64,000 bases of DNA from Hevea brasiliensis. Lineage: Eukaryota > Streptophyta > Magnoliopsida > Malpighiales > Euphorbiaceae. The notes under the pieces are model-generated. The model saw nothing but the letters and a program-made list of their open reading frames with translations. It searched no databases and was not told the DNA's origin. Positions 36,765 to 49,581 of this stretch are shown here, piece after piece; the first letter of the stretch is position 1; every line of letters begins with the position of its first letter. The position numbers and the translations under genes were made by a program. Location: assembly GCF_030052815.1 (NCBI RefSeq), contig NC_079504.1:39811623-39875622 (forward strand), given 5' to 3'.

Positions 36765-37192
36765 AATATGGAATGAGAGGCATAGCATCGAAAGAAGGAG
36801 ATGTTTATAGTTATGGAATTCTTGTGCTAGAGATGTTCTCAGAAAGAAGACCAACTGATGAAATGTTTAAAGAGGGAATAAATCTCCATAATTTTGTAAA
36901 GGCAGCATTGCCAAAAAGACTTCTACAAATTGTGGATCCAACCCTTCTCCCTAAAGAAATAGCAAATGAAGAATGTGATGATGATGCCACAATGGAAGCA
37001 GAAGAAACCAATCACCATGAGAACTTGAGCCAGGTTACAACAAATCTGACACAATGCCTAGTTTCAATGCTTGAAATTGGAGTTGCATGTTCAATGGAAT
37101 CACCAACGGAACGAATGAATATGGCTGATGTCATGAACAAGTTGCATTTGATGAAGAAAACTTTTCTGAATATTCAGATGGAGGGTGATTGA

Positions 37193-40100
37193 GAGGTAAT
37201 TCTACGACTTAACTTCCTATTTTTTTTTTTTTAGCTTAATAATTAAATATATCTTAGTTTTTGCATTTTTGTTTAATTGTATCATATATTTCTGATTTTA
37301 CTAATTTATTTAATAATTTATTAATTTTCCTTCAATAGGCTTTTTTTTTTTTTTTTGTCTTGACGCAACCTAATAGATATCTAATGGGCTCAAGATAACA
37401 TGGGACTAAAATCCATTTTGACTTGCATAAAAATTATCAAAATAACTTGACGTTATCAAAAGGGAAGGGGGTTAGTGGGGGCAGAGGGCCATGGCCCCCC
37501 ATATATGTATATTCTTTAAAAAATTATATAATCTTTTTCAGAAAAAAAAAAAATATATTGTTACTTGAAGTCTTTTCACATATATTAGTTCAAAATATAA
37601 AATAGCCCCATTTTATTTTTTTTAATTAATTTTAACGAAAATATACTTAAAATCATTTAAAATATTTTATATATTATATATTTTAAAATATTTTTATAAA
37701 GTTAATCAATTGACCACACTTAATAGCATGTAGCTCTGCCCTTATATTAGCCCTCTCAAAAAAATATTTTTTAGCTTCGCCACTGAACGTTATAGTATTG
37801 TTTCATACTTCCTTGAAAATTCTTTTCGATTAATGGTAACATGACCAACTTTTTTTTTTACTTGACTGAACCACAGGTGCTTATCGTTTCAAGAGAAAGT
37901 CATATTGAATAAATGTCCACTCTTCTGGTTGTGATATATGTAAATGTATCTTTCTTAACAATTCTCAGTTGTTATCTTGGTTTTTTTTTTTTTTTTTTTT
38001 TTCCTTCCATGTGTTGTGCTATACTGAAACAAATTGTGATACAATTTGAGTACTATTAAATTCTAGTTGTGATCTATGCAAATATATCTTTCTTAACCTT
38101 TCTTCGTTGTTATCTTGTTTTCTTTTTCACTCAATATATTGTGCAAATAAATTGATACTATGCTTAAACAAATTGTGATACAATTTGAGTATTATCAATT
38201 TTAATAGTCATTAAACTTTAATTTTTATCATGTATTCAGGTATGCCTTACCTAAATCTAGCTAATTAGCCACTTTATTAAGACATCAACTCAAAAAGAAA
38301 AACTAAATTAGTAGCAATAGCATTCAACAAGTAACGTTGTTTAAAATTCCTCCCTTATAAGTTCAGTTGAATATAGATTTAACTTCGCCTAAGAATGGCA
38401 ATGGGCCGAGGTGGGGGAAGGAGGGCAAGTGGGGGTACGTATATATGCTAATATGTGTGCTTAAAATTTTATTTTATTTTAATTGTTGGCCCCTCCTCAA
38501 ATAATTTTTATTACAATATAAATAATGTAAGATATTTGAATTTTTATTTATCATATATTTAATAAATTTTTATAACATTGACACTCTCAAAAAATTATTT
38601 TAGTTTAGTTATACTCTATTATGATAGGCAGTTTGGTCATGTGAAGTGTAAACATACAGAGGCTTTAGTTAGATAAGTAGAACACATTAGGTTAGAGGAT
38701 AGAAAGAAAAAAAGGGGTAGACCTAAATTGACTTGGAGGAGAGTAGTACAACACGACTTAGAAGCATTACACATTTCTGAGGATTTAACCCAAAATCGTT
38801 CAGAGTGAAAAAAGCGAATCCATATAGCCGACCCCAAATTTTTGGGATAAAGGCTTAGTTGAGTTGAGTTGAGTTGAGTTATACTTTATGATATTTGTTT
38901 AAATATATAACATTGATTCTTAAAAAATACACAAACAATGAGTATAATTAATTATTTTTAAATTAATTTTATATTTAACATTAACACAGTGGTGAAATTA
39001 GAAATTTAATTCAGTAGACTCATTGATTTAGTTAATCAATTTTAAGTGTATGTGTCTGTATATATATAATTTTTAACCACAATTAAAATTTGAAATAATT
39101 ATGAATAAAAAAATTAATTTCAATAAATTAATTTTAATAATCAGGGTAATTTACATTAAAAAAAAATTTAAAATGATGATTGTAAATTAAGAATATTTTT
39201 CTTCTTGCTAATTAATAGAATTTAAAAGCAAATATTTTTATTTATATATATATATCTCAAATTTTTATATATCATTTAAAAATATTAAAAATAAAATTTT
39301 ATAAATAAATTATATAATATTTTTAAAAAATAAATTATATAATTACTTGAACTCTTTTTATATATATTAATTCCAAATATAAATTTGACCTTTATATTTT
39401 TTACTAATTTCAATGAAAATTTATTTACAAATATTAAAAATATTTTAGAAATTATATATATTTAAAAAAATTTTATAAGGTTGGGTGCATCAATTGGTTA
39501 CATTTAAGAACACATGTAGCTTGTCACTGGATTGGTCCCTCAAGGAAAATTTTTTATATCCGCGAAAATTATTTTACCTGAGTCCCAAACTTGATTAAAA
39601 TTTATCATCAATTACTCAAATCCATTCTAAATCCAATTATTTTTCGAAAAATATCCTAGCCCATTTTTACAAATAGATATAAAACAATATTTTTATTAAA
39701 AATTTATATTTTAAAAATTTAATGACTAAATAAAATATTTAAATTCTATTTATTTAAGATATAATATATAAAAAATTTATAAATATTATTATAAAAAACA
39801 TACACTTTATATTAATTAACCATTTATATAAATAAATTTGGATAATGATATTAAATATGTAACACTCAAACCTTATAAATATATTATTTTTTAAACTTAT
39901 CTCAAACCTAATTATATACTATCTAAATTCGTCTTACTCATTGAAGCTTCCATCAATTTCAATTTGACCATTGAACTTCGGTTTGTATCGGTAAAATCTT
40001 TAAATTTTTATTTTTATTTTTATTTTAATAATTATAATTACTAAACTTAAGTGAATTTAATAATTGGATAGGTTATAAAATTATTATATTTTTGTCATCA

Positions 40101-41580
40101 CAAAAATTTAGATCAACTTCTTATAAAAATATAGCTAAATTGACATCATTGTTTATGTCTGAAACTCTCTGATTTTTTGCATTTCCCAGTCGCCAAACTG
40201 TACTTATATATGTTTCGATACTTTCTTTTTTTTTTTACAAGCATTGCATATTCACATATTTATATAATATAACACATTAATGCTACAAATTAGGCTTACT
40301 GTGTAGAACCCAATGCCGACCATAAAGGCAATCAGCCCTTTGTGATTTTGAATAGCAAATATTGCATAAAATTAATCAATTTATCTTCAACTAGTGCATT
40401 TATGAACATCCAAATAAAGATGCTCGTAAATTTCTCTCTCATTTTTGGCACAAAATTTGATGTTTGACAAAGCAAATGCTCCAATAAAGATGATAAGTAT
40501 AAAGATAATTCAAGTTGACACTTGATAAGTACCAATATCACAGTTAAATTGCAAAGTTTCCACTTGAACACTCCTAAGATGTACAATATACAGAATACAT
40601 GAGAAGTCCTACAAAGCCCTATCAGCATTCATTCAATCCACCCTTCTTATAACTGGTAACTGAACATGTAATGGAGCAGTGACATTGGAAGATGAACAAC
40701 TCACCAGAAATTTATAATCTTCAGCACATCTTTATCTTTAAGCCCAAACTCAGAAACTATACACCTAAACATTTTTTTTTTTTTAATTTTGATTAGCTTA
40801 ACTTGCATAATGATGCACATAAAATACTATTCATTGTTTAATACTACTTACACAAATACAAGAGAGAGAGAAATCTAATCTCATTTTTTTGTTCTAAGAT
40901 GATTATGCACAAAAAAAAAAAAAAGAAAAAAAGAAAAAGAACAAGATTCACAATAAACAGTTGCGGAAACGACAAAGCATCACTAACCTTAAAAATCTTG
41001 AAAACATAAGCTTGTATCATCAATGCTATGTAAGAGGTACTGAAGGAAACTTCCATTTAATCATCCATAATCTACCTTACATCATAAACATATATGCAAT
41101 TACATCAAGTATGGTTCTAATACATTACACCCTAATATCAATGCATTTCATGATGCATGGTTATGCTTAAAGTAGAAATTAAGGTAATTAATAGACCAAG
41201 CTTCAACCCACTCTCACTTCACTTTCCCAAAGAAAATCCAAGCATCAAGGTATCTAAAACATGCAATTGCCCAAAAGGATTTTAACTTAAACCCTTTGCA
41301 TGCAAAAACGGCTAAGGGAGAGAGAAAAAAAACTATTTTTCTTTTAAAGATGAAACTAAGTGAGCTATTTATACCCTACTATCGAGGGGATTTTTGGTTA
41401 CTGAAAGCCCAACTTTCAGCTGCCAAAGTCTATTTTGTCCAAAAAGACATTTGAATAATAAAAAGAGACTTCAGCTGTCGAAAGTCTAACCTTCGGCTGC
41501 CGAAGTTTTTTCTGCCTACAAGGATACCTTGATTTCTTTTCTTAACAAAATTCACATATAACCTATACTCTTAACACATT
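37193..41580. other. Copy B 3' flank, AT-rich, no supported gene
   Basis: Non-coding and parallel to 11413-17490. It contains long T runs (37342, 37981) and the same mobile-element-like blocks as copy A. A short ORF near 40844-41056 (minus) matches the one in copy A. Nothing else is supported apart from the LINE fragment. Confidence 0.6.
38626..38880 (+). mobile_element. RTE-type LINE, 5'-truncated 3' end (255 bp)
   Basis: The insertion encodes the reverse transcriptase C-terminus, with RKKKRGRPKLTWRRVVQHDL and SEWKKRIHIADP, then a stop and the tail GTTGAGTTGAGTTGAG. It is flanked by ATACTCTATTATGAT (38611-38625) and ATACTTTATGAT (38881-38892), a target duplication now differing by a few bases. 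Copy A has the empty site (about 13602-13630). Confidence 0.85.
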
Positions 41581-41674
41581 AATTTCATATTAATTTTATA
41601 TATATGGTTCACCACTTCCTTGTCTATGAAAATCTCAATTTCATAAGGATTTTCTAGTAACGATAGGAATTTCA

Positions 41675-42241
41675 ATGTTAGAAAATGATGGGTGTTACAC
41701 TGGTGAAGAGAACTTTCAAATGGGACTAACCATGCCAGATTTGGTAGCTGTTTTCAGCACTAGCAAGGACAAAGAAAATGGGTTTTTCAAAGCTTTAAAG
41801 GCATTCTCAGCCAATCAGTGGTTGGAATGGACGATTGGATCTTGTAATCTTCATCTACATTCCACAAGCCTCGAAATAACACCGACAACACCTTGATTGG
41901 AGATCAGATGAAGAAGATGCTTAACGTACTGCCTAAACTATATTGGCAAACATTGGGCAACCAGAGAGAAGTTTTGACTAACTTGTCATTAAACCTATAT
42001 CCAGCAGCTCATGGGCATTCCGAAAGTGTATTCAAATTGGCGATAGCTCATTGGTGCTGTGGATCGAGTTTTTGACCTAGTCTTAATGCCCAATGGACTC
42101 TCCTGGAAAGTGGTTATGTTTACAGTCATTCATAGCATTTTCAGATGCTCCGGACGCATTCCAAGTGTCAAAATCAGTATTGGTAAGCCTGAACTCCAAC
42201 TTAGTATTTTATCTATCTGTTATGCTTGCAAATTTAATTAA
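41675..42241 (+). pseudogene. Decayed unknown coding-like segment, copy B
   Basis: Three plus-strand ORF pieces follow one another. The first reads GLTMPDLVAVFSTSKDKENG. The second has IGDQMKKMLNVLPKLYWQTL and the third MDRVFDLVLMPNGLSWKVV. Stops and frame shifts separate them. The partner in copy A keeps parts of the same blocks, so it was already present before the duplication. I do not recognise the family. Confidence 0.35.
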
Positions 42242-44167
42242 TAAAATGTTCTTGGCAGGTTGAAAATAATTAAAATAAATTGTAAGGACTTAGGATGATC
42301 TAAAGGACCTCTAAGAATACTTTTGAAATTTTTTATGGACATTTAATAATTATTTGGATTGTAGAGGAGATAGAGACATGAGTTAGAACTTGGATCAATG
42401 GATGTATGAGATAGAGACCTGAGTTAGAACTTGGATCAATGGAGGTAGATTAGTGTTCCATTAGGCACTGGATGGGCAATATGATATGTATGGCGAGCTT
42501 GAGGTTAATTTGTGTTGTTGCTATTACTCGTGTTTCTTTTACTTTGTAGGGATTAGGTTTAGTTACAAAGAAAACTCTATCCAAAATCTAGCAATCCATA
42601 GGATTTATTATTCTTGCTTCGGTTGTATTTAATTATTTTTAGTCAGTTAATTGATAAATGTATGTGTTTGTGTAGGTGATTGAACCAACCTTTCTTTTTA
42701 TTTTTCTAGCTGGACCAACTGCAATCGGGTCGAGTATTTATTATTTTTATAATTTCTATTTTATTTATTTTTTCTATCATACTCATACATTCACTTATAT
42801 ATGTGTGTGTTCATCGATATATTTACCATAAATACTTTTTTATTTTAAATTTTTTAATTTTTTAATTTACTTTACATAGAATTATATATATAAAAATAAA
42901 TAAATTACAAAAATTTATTCAATTGTTAACCTAATTTTTTTACTCATAGTCTTATATTCTTTTATGATATTAATTAATAAATATAAAAATAAGAATGAGA
43001 GAATTTAAGAACTGATCAAATTATTTTTATAATTTTTTATTTTACAATAAATAATATTTAACATATTAAAATCTTAATCTTATTATAAATTTTATTTAAA
43101 AAATATTTATTTAAATAAAAATCCTAGCTCAAACAATTCTGTTAATAATAAATGATAATGCGCAATTAATTTAATGGCTTAATATTAAAATTTATTTTTT
43201 AAAAATTTTTATAATTATAGCTAGTTTTTTTTTTTTGTAATTTTAACATAGTTTTAAAAGTTTATTTTAACCTATAGTCAAAAGATATTTAAATCAGCTA
43301 ACCAAATATAATTTTGACTGTTGGTTTCTTTTCTAATCAATTAATATATCGTATTTTCGACCATCGATTTATTTCATTTTTAACTACTAACTAAAAATAA
43401 TAAATTTTTAAAATCAAGCTAAAATTTTCAAAAAATAAAGAATTGGCTATAACACCAAAAAGTTGAAACAAAAAAATTTAAAATTGGGAAGGGGGAACAT
43501 TAGAATTTTCAAAAACACTCTTCATTATTTTTATTATTTATAAAAATACTAAATTAAAATATATTTATAAAAAATTATTAGTTCTAAAATTTTTATTGCA
43601 TTAAGATAAAATCAAGCGGTAAAACACATTTTTTTTTCTTACAATCTCTATTCTAAATGGACTATAATAACTTTATTAAAAAATTTTAAAAAATTAAAAC
43701 TGTTTTGAAAATAACTTTTAGTAAATAATAAATTTTAATTTATAAAATAAAAATATTCATATTCTCATGTTTTATTTGTAATATTTTAATCACTAAAGTA
43801 ATATATATTAAAAATTTTATTTCATGTGTTTTATTTATAATATTTTTAATTGATTAAAGTAATGTAAATTATTAATTTTGTTTTTTTATAATTTTTTAAT
43901 CAACTTTAATTAGAAATAAAATATAATTATGCTTATAAATAATTAATTTTAATTGACTATTAAAAATAATATATTATGATAATATTATATTATCTATGAA
44001 AACTTAAAAAAATTATATGAAAAATTAAATTATAAATTTATATAACAAGTAAATTAACATACAATATACGTTAAGATAAAAACTAATTAAAAAAATAAAA
44101 TCATTATTGCAAATTTTTGGATTGCATTTTTTTTATCCAAAAATCAATTAATCCACATTTATGAAAC
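42242..44167. other. AT-rich intergenic DNA at the end of copy B
   Basis: Shared with 22014-23918. No gene is seen. A 41-base tandem duplication (TTAGAACTTGGATCAATGGA core) lies at about 42366-42447 and is single in copy A. Confidence 0.7.
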
Positions 44168-44523
44168 AAATCTCCACTAGACCTTTTATTCACCCACCAA
44201 GATGATCAAGGCCAACTCGCTCCTATTACCTCGCGTAAGAAGTCTTAAACTGGCAGACAAAGAATGCTACAACTCAAAATAAGACGTTAGAGAGCCTTGA
44301 TTCAAAAATGGATAGAGTCCTTTCTCAAACTCAATCCATAGAATAAGGTTGATTCACAGGTTGTTTCTTTATGGAGATGTGGACAAATTATAATTTATGT
44401 AGTCTGAACTGTTCAAATCAATGTCTCCATAAAAGCCTTGGTACCAAGGTCCACGTTCTTCTGGTGAATCAAGGACAACACTGGCTAAGGCTTCTCGTGC
44501 TTCACTGTCTTCTGTATCCATTG
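44168..44523. pseudogene. Possible caulimovirid-like remnant, left of E3
   Basis: This stretch starts abruptly where the duplication ends. The plus strand has TLESLDSKMDRVLSQTQS, and the minus strand DSEAREALASVVLDSPEERG, each framed by stops. The partner sequence right of E3 is better supported as pararetrovirus-like, so I group them, with low confidence. Confidence 0.25.
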
Positions 44524-46120
44524 TGTAACATCCTCATCAGTAGCAGTGCAGACATTCTATTGTTTGAATGCTTGTTGGTCCGCATACTAGAACGTTTGGA
44601 AAAATATTTAAACTAGAGTGAGGAGTCATAAATAACTCAAATAATAATAAGAAAAATTTAGGAAAAATTTTAGAAATAAAATACAATCAAGATAAATGAG
44701 TCGGTGCCCTAGCAATGGGTAACCTAGTGGGAAGTTGCGGTCCTCGCAGCTAGGAGCCCTTAACCCAGGGAAAAATTCATGAAATAATTTTTGGGACTCC
44801 AGGGAAGAGTCATTGAGGTTTCGATGGAATTAGAATGCCAAGAAAATACTTAAAAAATTTTTGAAATCAGTACAGACGATTTTGGCTCGATGAGCCAAAC
44901 GGAGGGCATTTTGGTCATTTCGTCTTCAGGGATGATTTTTGACCGACTTGTCCAGTTAAGTAAATAATTATTATGATACAAAATGTGAATAAATATTACT
45001 AAAAAATTTAATTAAAAATGAGTAGAAAAGAAAAGAAAAGAAAATGAAATAAAAGTCATATTTATGACATAAACATGCGCAATTAAAATATTTTCACCCA
45101 ACCAAATTTTGACACATCATTATATACCACTTAAACATGAATAAAAGAAGATAAAAATTGAAAAACAAAAACTAAACAGCCATCTTTAACCTTGGGCAGC
45201 CGAATTTAGAGAGATAGAGAGAGAGAGAGAGGAGAGAAACCACCATTGAAGCCCCCTTTCAAACTTTGGTTAACCCACCAAATTACCTCAAAACCCTAGC
45301 TTCTCTTCACAAAACTCATCCTCACACCTAGAGCAAGCTTTGGACAGCAAAAAGAAAGGAAGAAAGTGAAGTTTTGAAGTCTTGGAAAGTAACTAAGTCA
45401 AGGTTAGTGCCAATTCCTTCTAAAAATTTTGTGTATACCTTATGTGGAGTAGGAATTGAGTGAGAAAATTAAGTGGAATCAAACAAAATTTGCATGATGA
45501 ATTTCTAACAATTTCGGCAGCCTTATGGTCTCTTAGGGTTTCATCAATTTGATTGCATAATAGTTGTGTATGGCTGCCATTGAACATGATTTTTGGTATT
45601 TTATACCATTTGTATTTTGTAATTAAACTTTTATTTTCTCATGTATAGTTGAAACTCATGTAATAAATTTTGGTATTAATGCAAATATTTGTAATTTGTG
45701 TTTATAAATGAAAATTTAGTATTTATTTATGATCTGTACATGATTATCATGTGAAATGAATGAATGACAAATAGAAGAATTTTTGAAAAATGGTTGAGAA
45801 ATATTGAGATTATGTTGATAAAATGGAGGTTGAGAATGATAGGAAATGTATTAGAAGTGCTTTTTCACAGGTTCCGAAGAACTGTTTTATCCATTTTTAA
45901 CCGGTACTCTGCCAGATTTTCTATAAATTTTTCGGAACCTAAAATGAATTTATAATTTCAATAAATGACTTAAATGAGTTAAATTTCACAAATTGCACTT
46001 CATAACCATAAAGAAATAAATTAAGAAAGGATAAAAATAATTGAGATAAAATATTGTATTCCGATGCACTGTGTGGCATATCTTGCTCGGCTATACTGTA
46101 GACAGGTAAGGGGTGTCACA
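44524..46120 (+). mobile_element. Solo LTR E3 (1597 bp)
   Basis: The ends are TGTAACATCC and GGGTGTCACA. The 5 bp duplication CATTG flanks it (44519-44523, 46121-46125). Its left part matches E4: TGTTTGAATGC against TGTTCCAGTGACC, then AAAATATTTAAACTA in both. Near the right end both carry CAGGTTCCGAAGAAC and, about 55 bases later, TTCGGAACCT. A GA-rich stretch at 45207-45235 resembles the leader of the LTR transcript. No ORF of note. Confidence 0.8.
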
Positions 46121-46125
46121 CATTG

Positions 46126-47115
46126 GGTCTTGCGAATCTTGAAAGACAGCATGAGTCCAGTCGATAGGTCCATCTGAAGTGGCATGTGATGGTCTTAGTG
46201 ATGTGCATGTGATATGAGTATCCGATGCAGGATGATAATTGTTGATATCACATAAGTGGCGTCCAAGTTGGTGCCTTAGGGAACCCATGTGGATTTTGTC
46301 TGTGATGGTGTCTTCGTACGTTTTCCATTCATAATTAGAGTTCTGTGACCAGAGGAGACCATCAAACCTTTTGAAAAAGGGCCTATGGAATATGAAAATG
46401 GATCGGACTGTATGTTATTAGGTTTGTCTTCAATACCGTGGGAGTCAATGAGCCTTCTGAGACTATAAGCCCAAGTGGATAAGGGCTTGGACCACTCTAA
46501 AAACCTTGAGAGTAGAGTCCTAGAGGTGTGGTTCTGAGGATGGCCAATCAGGGTCCAGGAGCCCCATACCATATACTGTATGCTTATACTCATGCTCAAT
46601 GCCGCTTCCCACTCCTTTGGTACTCTAGCCTGCGAGCCCTTTTGTACTCACATACAGCATATAATATGAGGATCCTATGAAGTAGCTAACTGGTTGTCCC
46701 TTTTTATGCTTCTTGAAGGAATGCTTTGGAAATGGGTACTTTTAGTGATGAGTCTTTTTCTTTGTCTTGCAGACACAGTTCCTTTCCTTGCACTTTATGG
46801 ACAGGAGAGACTTTTGGCATACATGCTTTAGTGTCTTACTATTGTCAATGATGTCTTTGAACAATTTCTGTTGTCACACATCTTTTCAAGACAAGCCAAA
46901 GCCATCTGATGGATTTCTCCAATAGATATGGCGTTCATATTTCTGCGTGTAGCTGCAATAGAGCGATGTAGCTCTGGTTGTGGCTGTTCTGGAAGAGAGG
47001 CAATATAAGTGTGACGCAGATTGATATCATTGAATCCATTGAGAAGATAATATCGTTGCACCATTCTCTGGTAATGCTTCTCAATGTCTATTTTCTTCAG
47101 GAAGCAACATCTCAT
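46126..47115 (-). pseudogene. Endogenous caulimovirid-like polyprotein remnant (decayed)
   Basis: The piece at 46828-47115 reads IDIEKHYQRMVQRYYLLNGF, then LRHTYIASLPEQPQPELHR and GEIHQMALACLEKMC. This pattern resembles the coat-protein-side region before the zinc knuckle in polyproteins of endogenous plant pararetroviruses (florendovirus-like). Downstream pieces at 46276-46599 and 46091-46288 are open but in shifted frames, so the copy is broken and not functional. E3 is inserted next to it. Identification is from pattern memory only; a domesticated or other retroelement gene is possible. Confidence 0.45.
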
Positions 47116-47117
47116 AT

Positions 47118-47776
47118 AGTATTTTAATCAAAGTCATAATACTTTCTTTCTTGTTTATACAATTCAGTGATATAGTGTTTATACTAATATTTAGATATTG
47201 AGGGAGTAATTCATGAAAAGTTACCCCTCCTAACTTTTAGAGGTTGAATGAGCGTTTTGACTAAGGTTACCAAGATTATATCACTATTTTTATATTTAAT
47301 AGCTAATTCAATAGTTTTTTTTTTGAACACTTATATTTTAACAGCTATATATAAAATTAACCACTAACAGCTAATATCTAATAACTAACACTAACCATTA
47401 CTAACTAATATCTAACAGCTAACAGCTAGTGAAATAACTGACAGTTACTAAAATAACTAACAACTACTAGAATAAATAATATTGTCAAACAGGCCTTTAA
47501 TATCTATAAGCTATTTTACTAGTTGTTAGTTATTAGATATTAGTTATTAGTGATTAGCTATTTATCTAACTATTAAAGTGTTGTTAGATTAGCTGTTAAA
47601 TATAAAAATAGTAATAAAATCTTATTGACCTTAGTCAAAACGCTCCCTCAATCTCTAAAAGTTAGAAGGAATAGATTTTCATTAACTACTCCTTCAACCT
47701 CTAAAAACTAGTGTAAACACTATATTACCGAACAGTATAAATAAGAGATGTAGTATTTTGACTCAAGTCAAAATGC
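47118..47776. mobile_element. Foldback/MITE-like element with long inverted arms
   Basis: The left arm (about 47118-47325) and right arm (about 47575-47776) are inverted copies. For example TCTAAAAGTTAGAAGG (right) mirrors CCTCCTAACTTTTAGA (left), and GTTTTGACTAAGGT mirrors ACCTTAGTCAAAAC. The middle is rich in AGCTAACAGCTA-type repeats. No target duplication could be fixed because the ends are ragged. Confidence 0.6.
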
Positions 47777-47862
47777 TAAATTTTACCTTAAAAGTTATTT
47801 CCGAATAGGATTTAAAACAGTCAACAGTTACTAAAACAGTTAATATTGTCTAACAAGCCTTT

Positions 47863-48156
47863 ATCAACATTCCTTTAGTCCTGAAGCTCTTATTGGGTCC
47901 AAGCATATTGCCAATAGCCCTTTGGGATTCCCTATGAATTTTTCGCATTCAGCCAACGCCCCTCTCTCTTTATTCTTTTTTTTTTTTTGGCTCTCATTTC
48001 ATTGCTTGAAAAACCTAGAGCCCAAGTTATAGTCTTTTCAATTTTACTCTTAACATCTAATCATATCTCCAATTTTGAACCACAAGCACCAATTAAGCCA
48101 ACACTTACAAATTTCAGTCACCAAATCACAACCAAATACCATGATTTCACTTTGCT
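47863..48156. repeat. Dispersed duplicate, copy 1 (partner at 63724-64000)
   Basis: From ATCAACATTCCTTTAGTCC to CATGATTTCACTTTGC the two segments align in the same order and strand, with scattered substitutions. They share CAATAGCCCTTTGGGATTC. The second copy is cut off by the window end. No ORF is shared, so this is a non-coding duplicate or part of the kinase-cluster unit. Confidence 0.75.
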
Positions 48157-48746
48157 CATAAAAGCAAAATTCCATATTTTTTTTCAACATTTACTTGAGA
48201 TAAGTCGTAAACCCCTAATTTGAAGTACAAGGAGATTACTTTAACAAAACCCTTGAATTTAAGTATTGATACCTAGATAACAAAAAAAAAAATTTACATA
48301 AATTTCAAGCTCAAATTTACCTCTTATGTCAAGAAATCCCAAAATCAAAATGGTGGAGAAGAACTTGTTCGAGCCAATGAAGTCAGGGAAACGGAAATGA
48401 AAGGGAATGCGAAGGTGAAATATAACGAATGCTTTAAAAACCAAAATGCACCTAATTAAGAAGTGTTAACTTTGTTGTGTTTATTGGGGTAGATCGAACT
48501 TGTTAAGCTGGGATCGACCTTTACCCTTTGACGCATTCTCCAAATATTATTATTTTCAGCTATGAAATTTTCAACACTGGGCTTGAGGTTTAATTTTTAC
48601 AAACTTTTTGAATTGCAATTTTCATCAAAAATTAATTAAATCACATTCTTGATATTTATGAACACGGAATATTTGAGGTTTATATAATTATTTTAAATAA
48701 AAAAAAAACTATTAGGTGATATACCAAATACTGTCTAAACTATTAC

Positions 48747-48780
<34 letters not shown>

Positions 48781-49581
48781 TAGCATGATTATAAAAATTA
48801 AATCGAAATGATCCGTTAACCAAAAATCCAAGTTTCGTTTAATTTAGTTCACTTATATATATATATATATATATAAGCTGTATAAACTCGTAATTTTAAT
48901 TTTTATATATAATTTTTTATATATTATATAATATATGAAAATTCTATTAAATTTTAGAATTTTTTTTAATTTTTTATTTAACTTTATGAAATTCTTATTT
49001 CTTAAAGTATATTTTTTTAATATAAAATTTATTGTGTATTTCTTTGATTAATATAGAAAAAATTACATGTATTTGTAAATTATAGGAAAATTTATATTAT
49101 TAATTATAGACATTCTTATACATATATGGTCTAATTAAAAAAAAATGAAATTACATGAATTCGCTATTCAATGATATATATTATTAAGTATAAAATTATT
49201 AAAAAATTTTAAGATTTTAGTTTAATTAATTTTAAATTGATTAAGTGATAACGTAAGGGTTAATAGAATAAAATTTAGATTTAAATAGAAAATTAATCTA
49301 ATCAATTAAATTAAAATTTTTTAAATAATAATAATATTTTATATTATTTTTTAACTAATTAAAATAGAGAGCATTAATTTATGATTACACGTGCACCAAT
49401 TAATATTTTTTTATTAAAATTGATTATTTTTTATTTATAATATAACTATTTTTCATTGATTTAGTAATTATTTAATTAAAAGTAATATTAATAAATTTGC
49501 TAATACATAAAAAATATTTTTAATTTTATTTTCTTTTGTTAAATGTATCTTTACTTTGATAATAATTATTGTTGAGTAAAT
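48157..49581. other. Intergenic DNA with relic of kinase upstream region
   Basis: 48596-48655 repeats the ~61-base boundary motif and 48655-48870 resembles 32700-32930 upstream of copy B, including GAGGTTTATATAATTATTTT. So a further copy of the duplication unit starts here and is then interrupted by the second giant LTR. The rest is AT-rich without genes. Confidence 0.6.

Larger units (their letters stand above)
33739..37192 (+). pseudogene. LRR receptor-like serine/threonine kinase copy B (EFR/Xa21-like, LRR-XII), with one in-frame stop
   Basis: Exon 1 is 33739-36427, exon 2 is 36765-37192; spliced, the reading frame is 1039 codons, usual for the family. In order: signal peptide (residues about 1-32, FFSINLVCLQLQVNA), LRRNT with DHLALLKFKQGI and WNDPLHFCNWTGITC, about 20 plant LRRs, a membrane segment near 656-677, and a kinase with P-loop GSGGFSSVYKG near 717, VAVK lysine near 740, HCDLKPSN near 844 and DFG near 864. 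Cysteine before the catalytic aspartate makes it a non-RD kinase, typical of pattern-recognition receptors that act at the plasma membrane. Codon 551 is TAA in the LRR domain; both sides stay open. Unless this is an assembly error, it yields only a secreted LRR fragment. It resembles At3g47570-type genes. Confidence 0.9.
36847..44167 (+). repeat. Segmental duplication, copy B
   Basis: Partner of 11067-23918. The copy begins inside exon 2 only because copy A is cut there by the LTR; the true unit includes the whole gene. It ends at the shared TATGAAAC. Copy B lacks E1 and the extra 1.1 kb of copy A, and has a LINE (38626-38880), a 41-base tandem duplication near 42366-42447 and about 150 bases around 41580-41720 missing from copy A. 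Confidence 0.85.
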
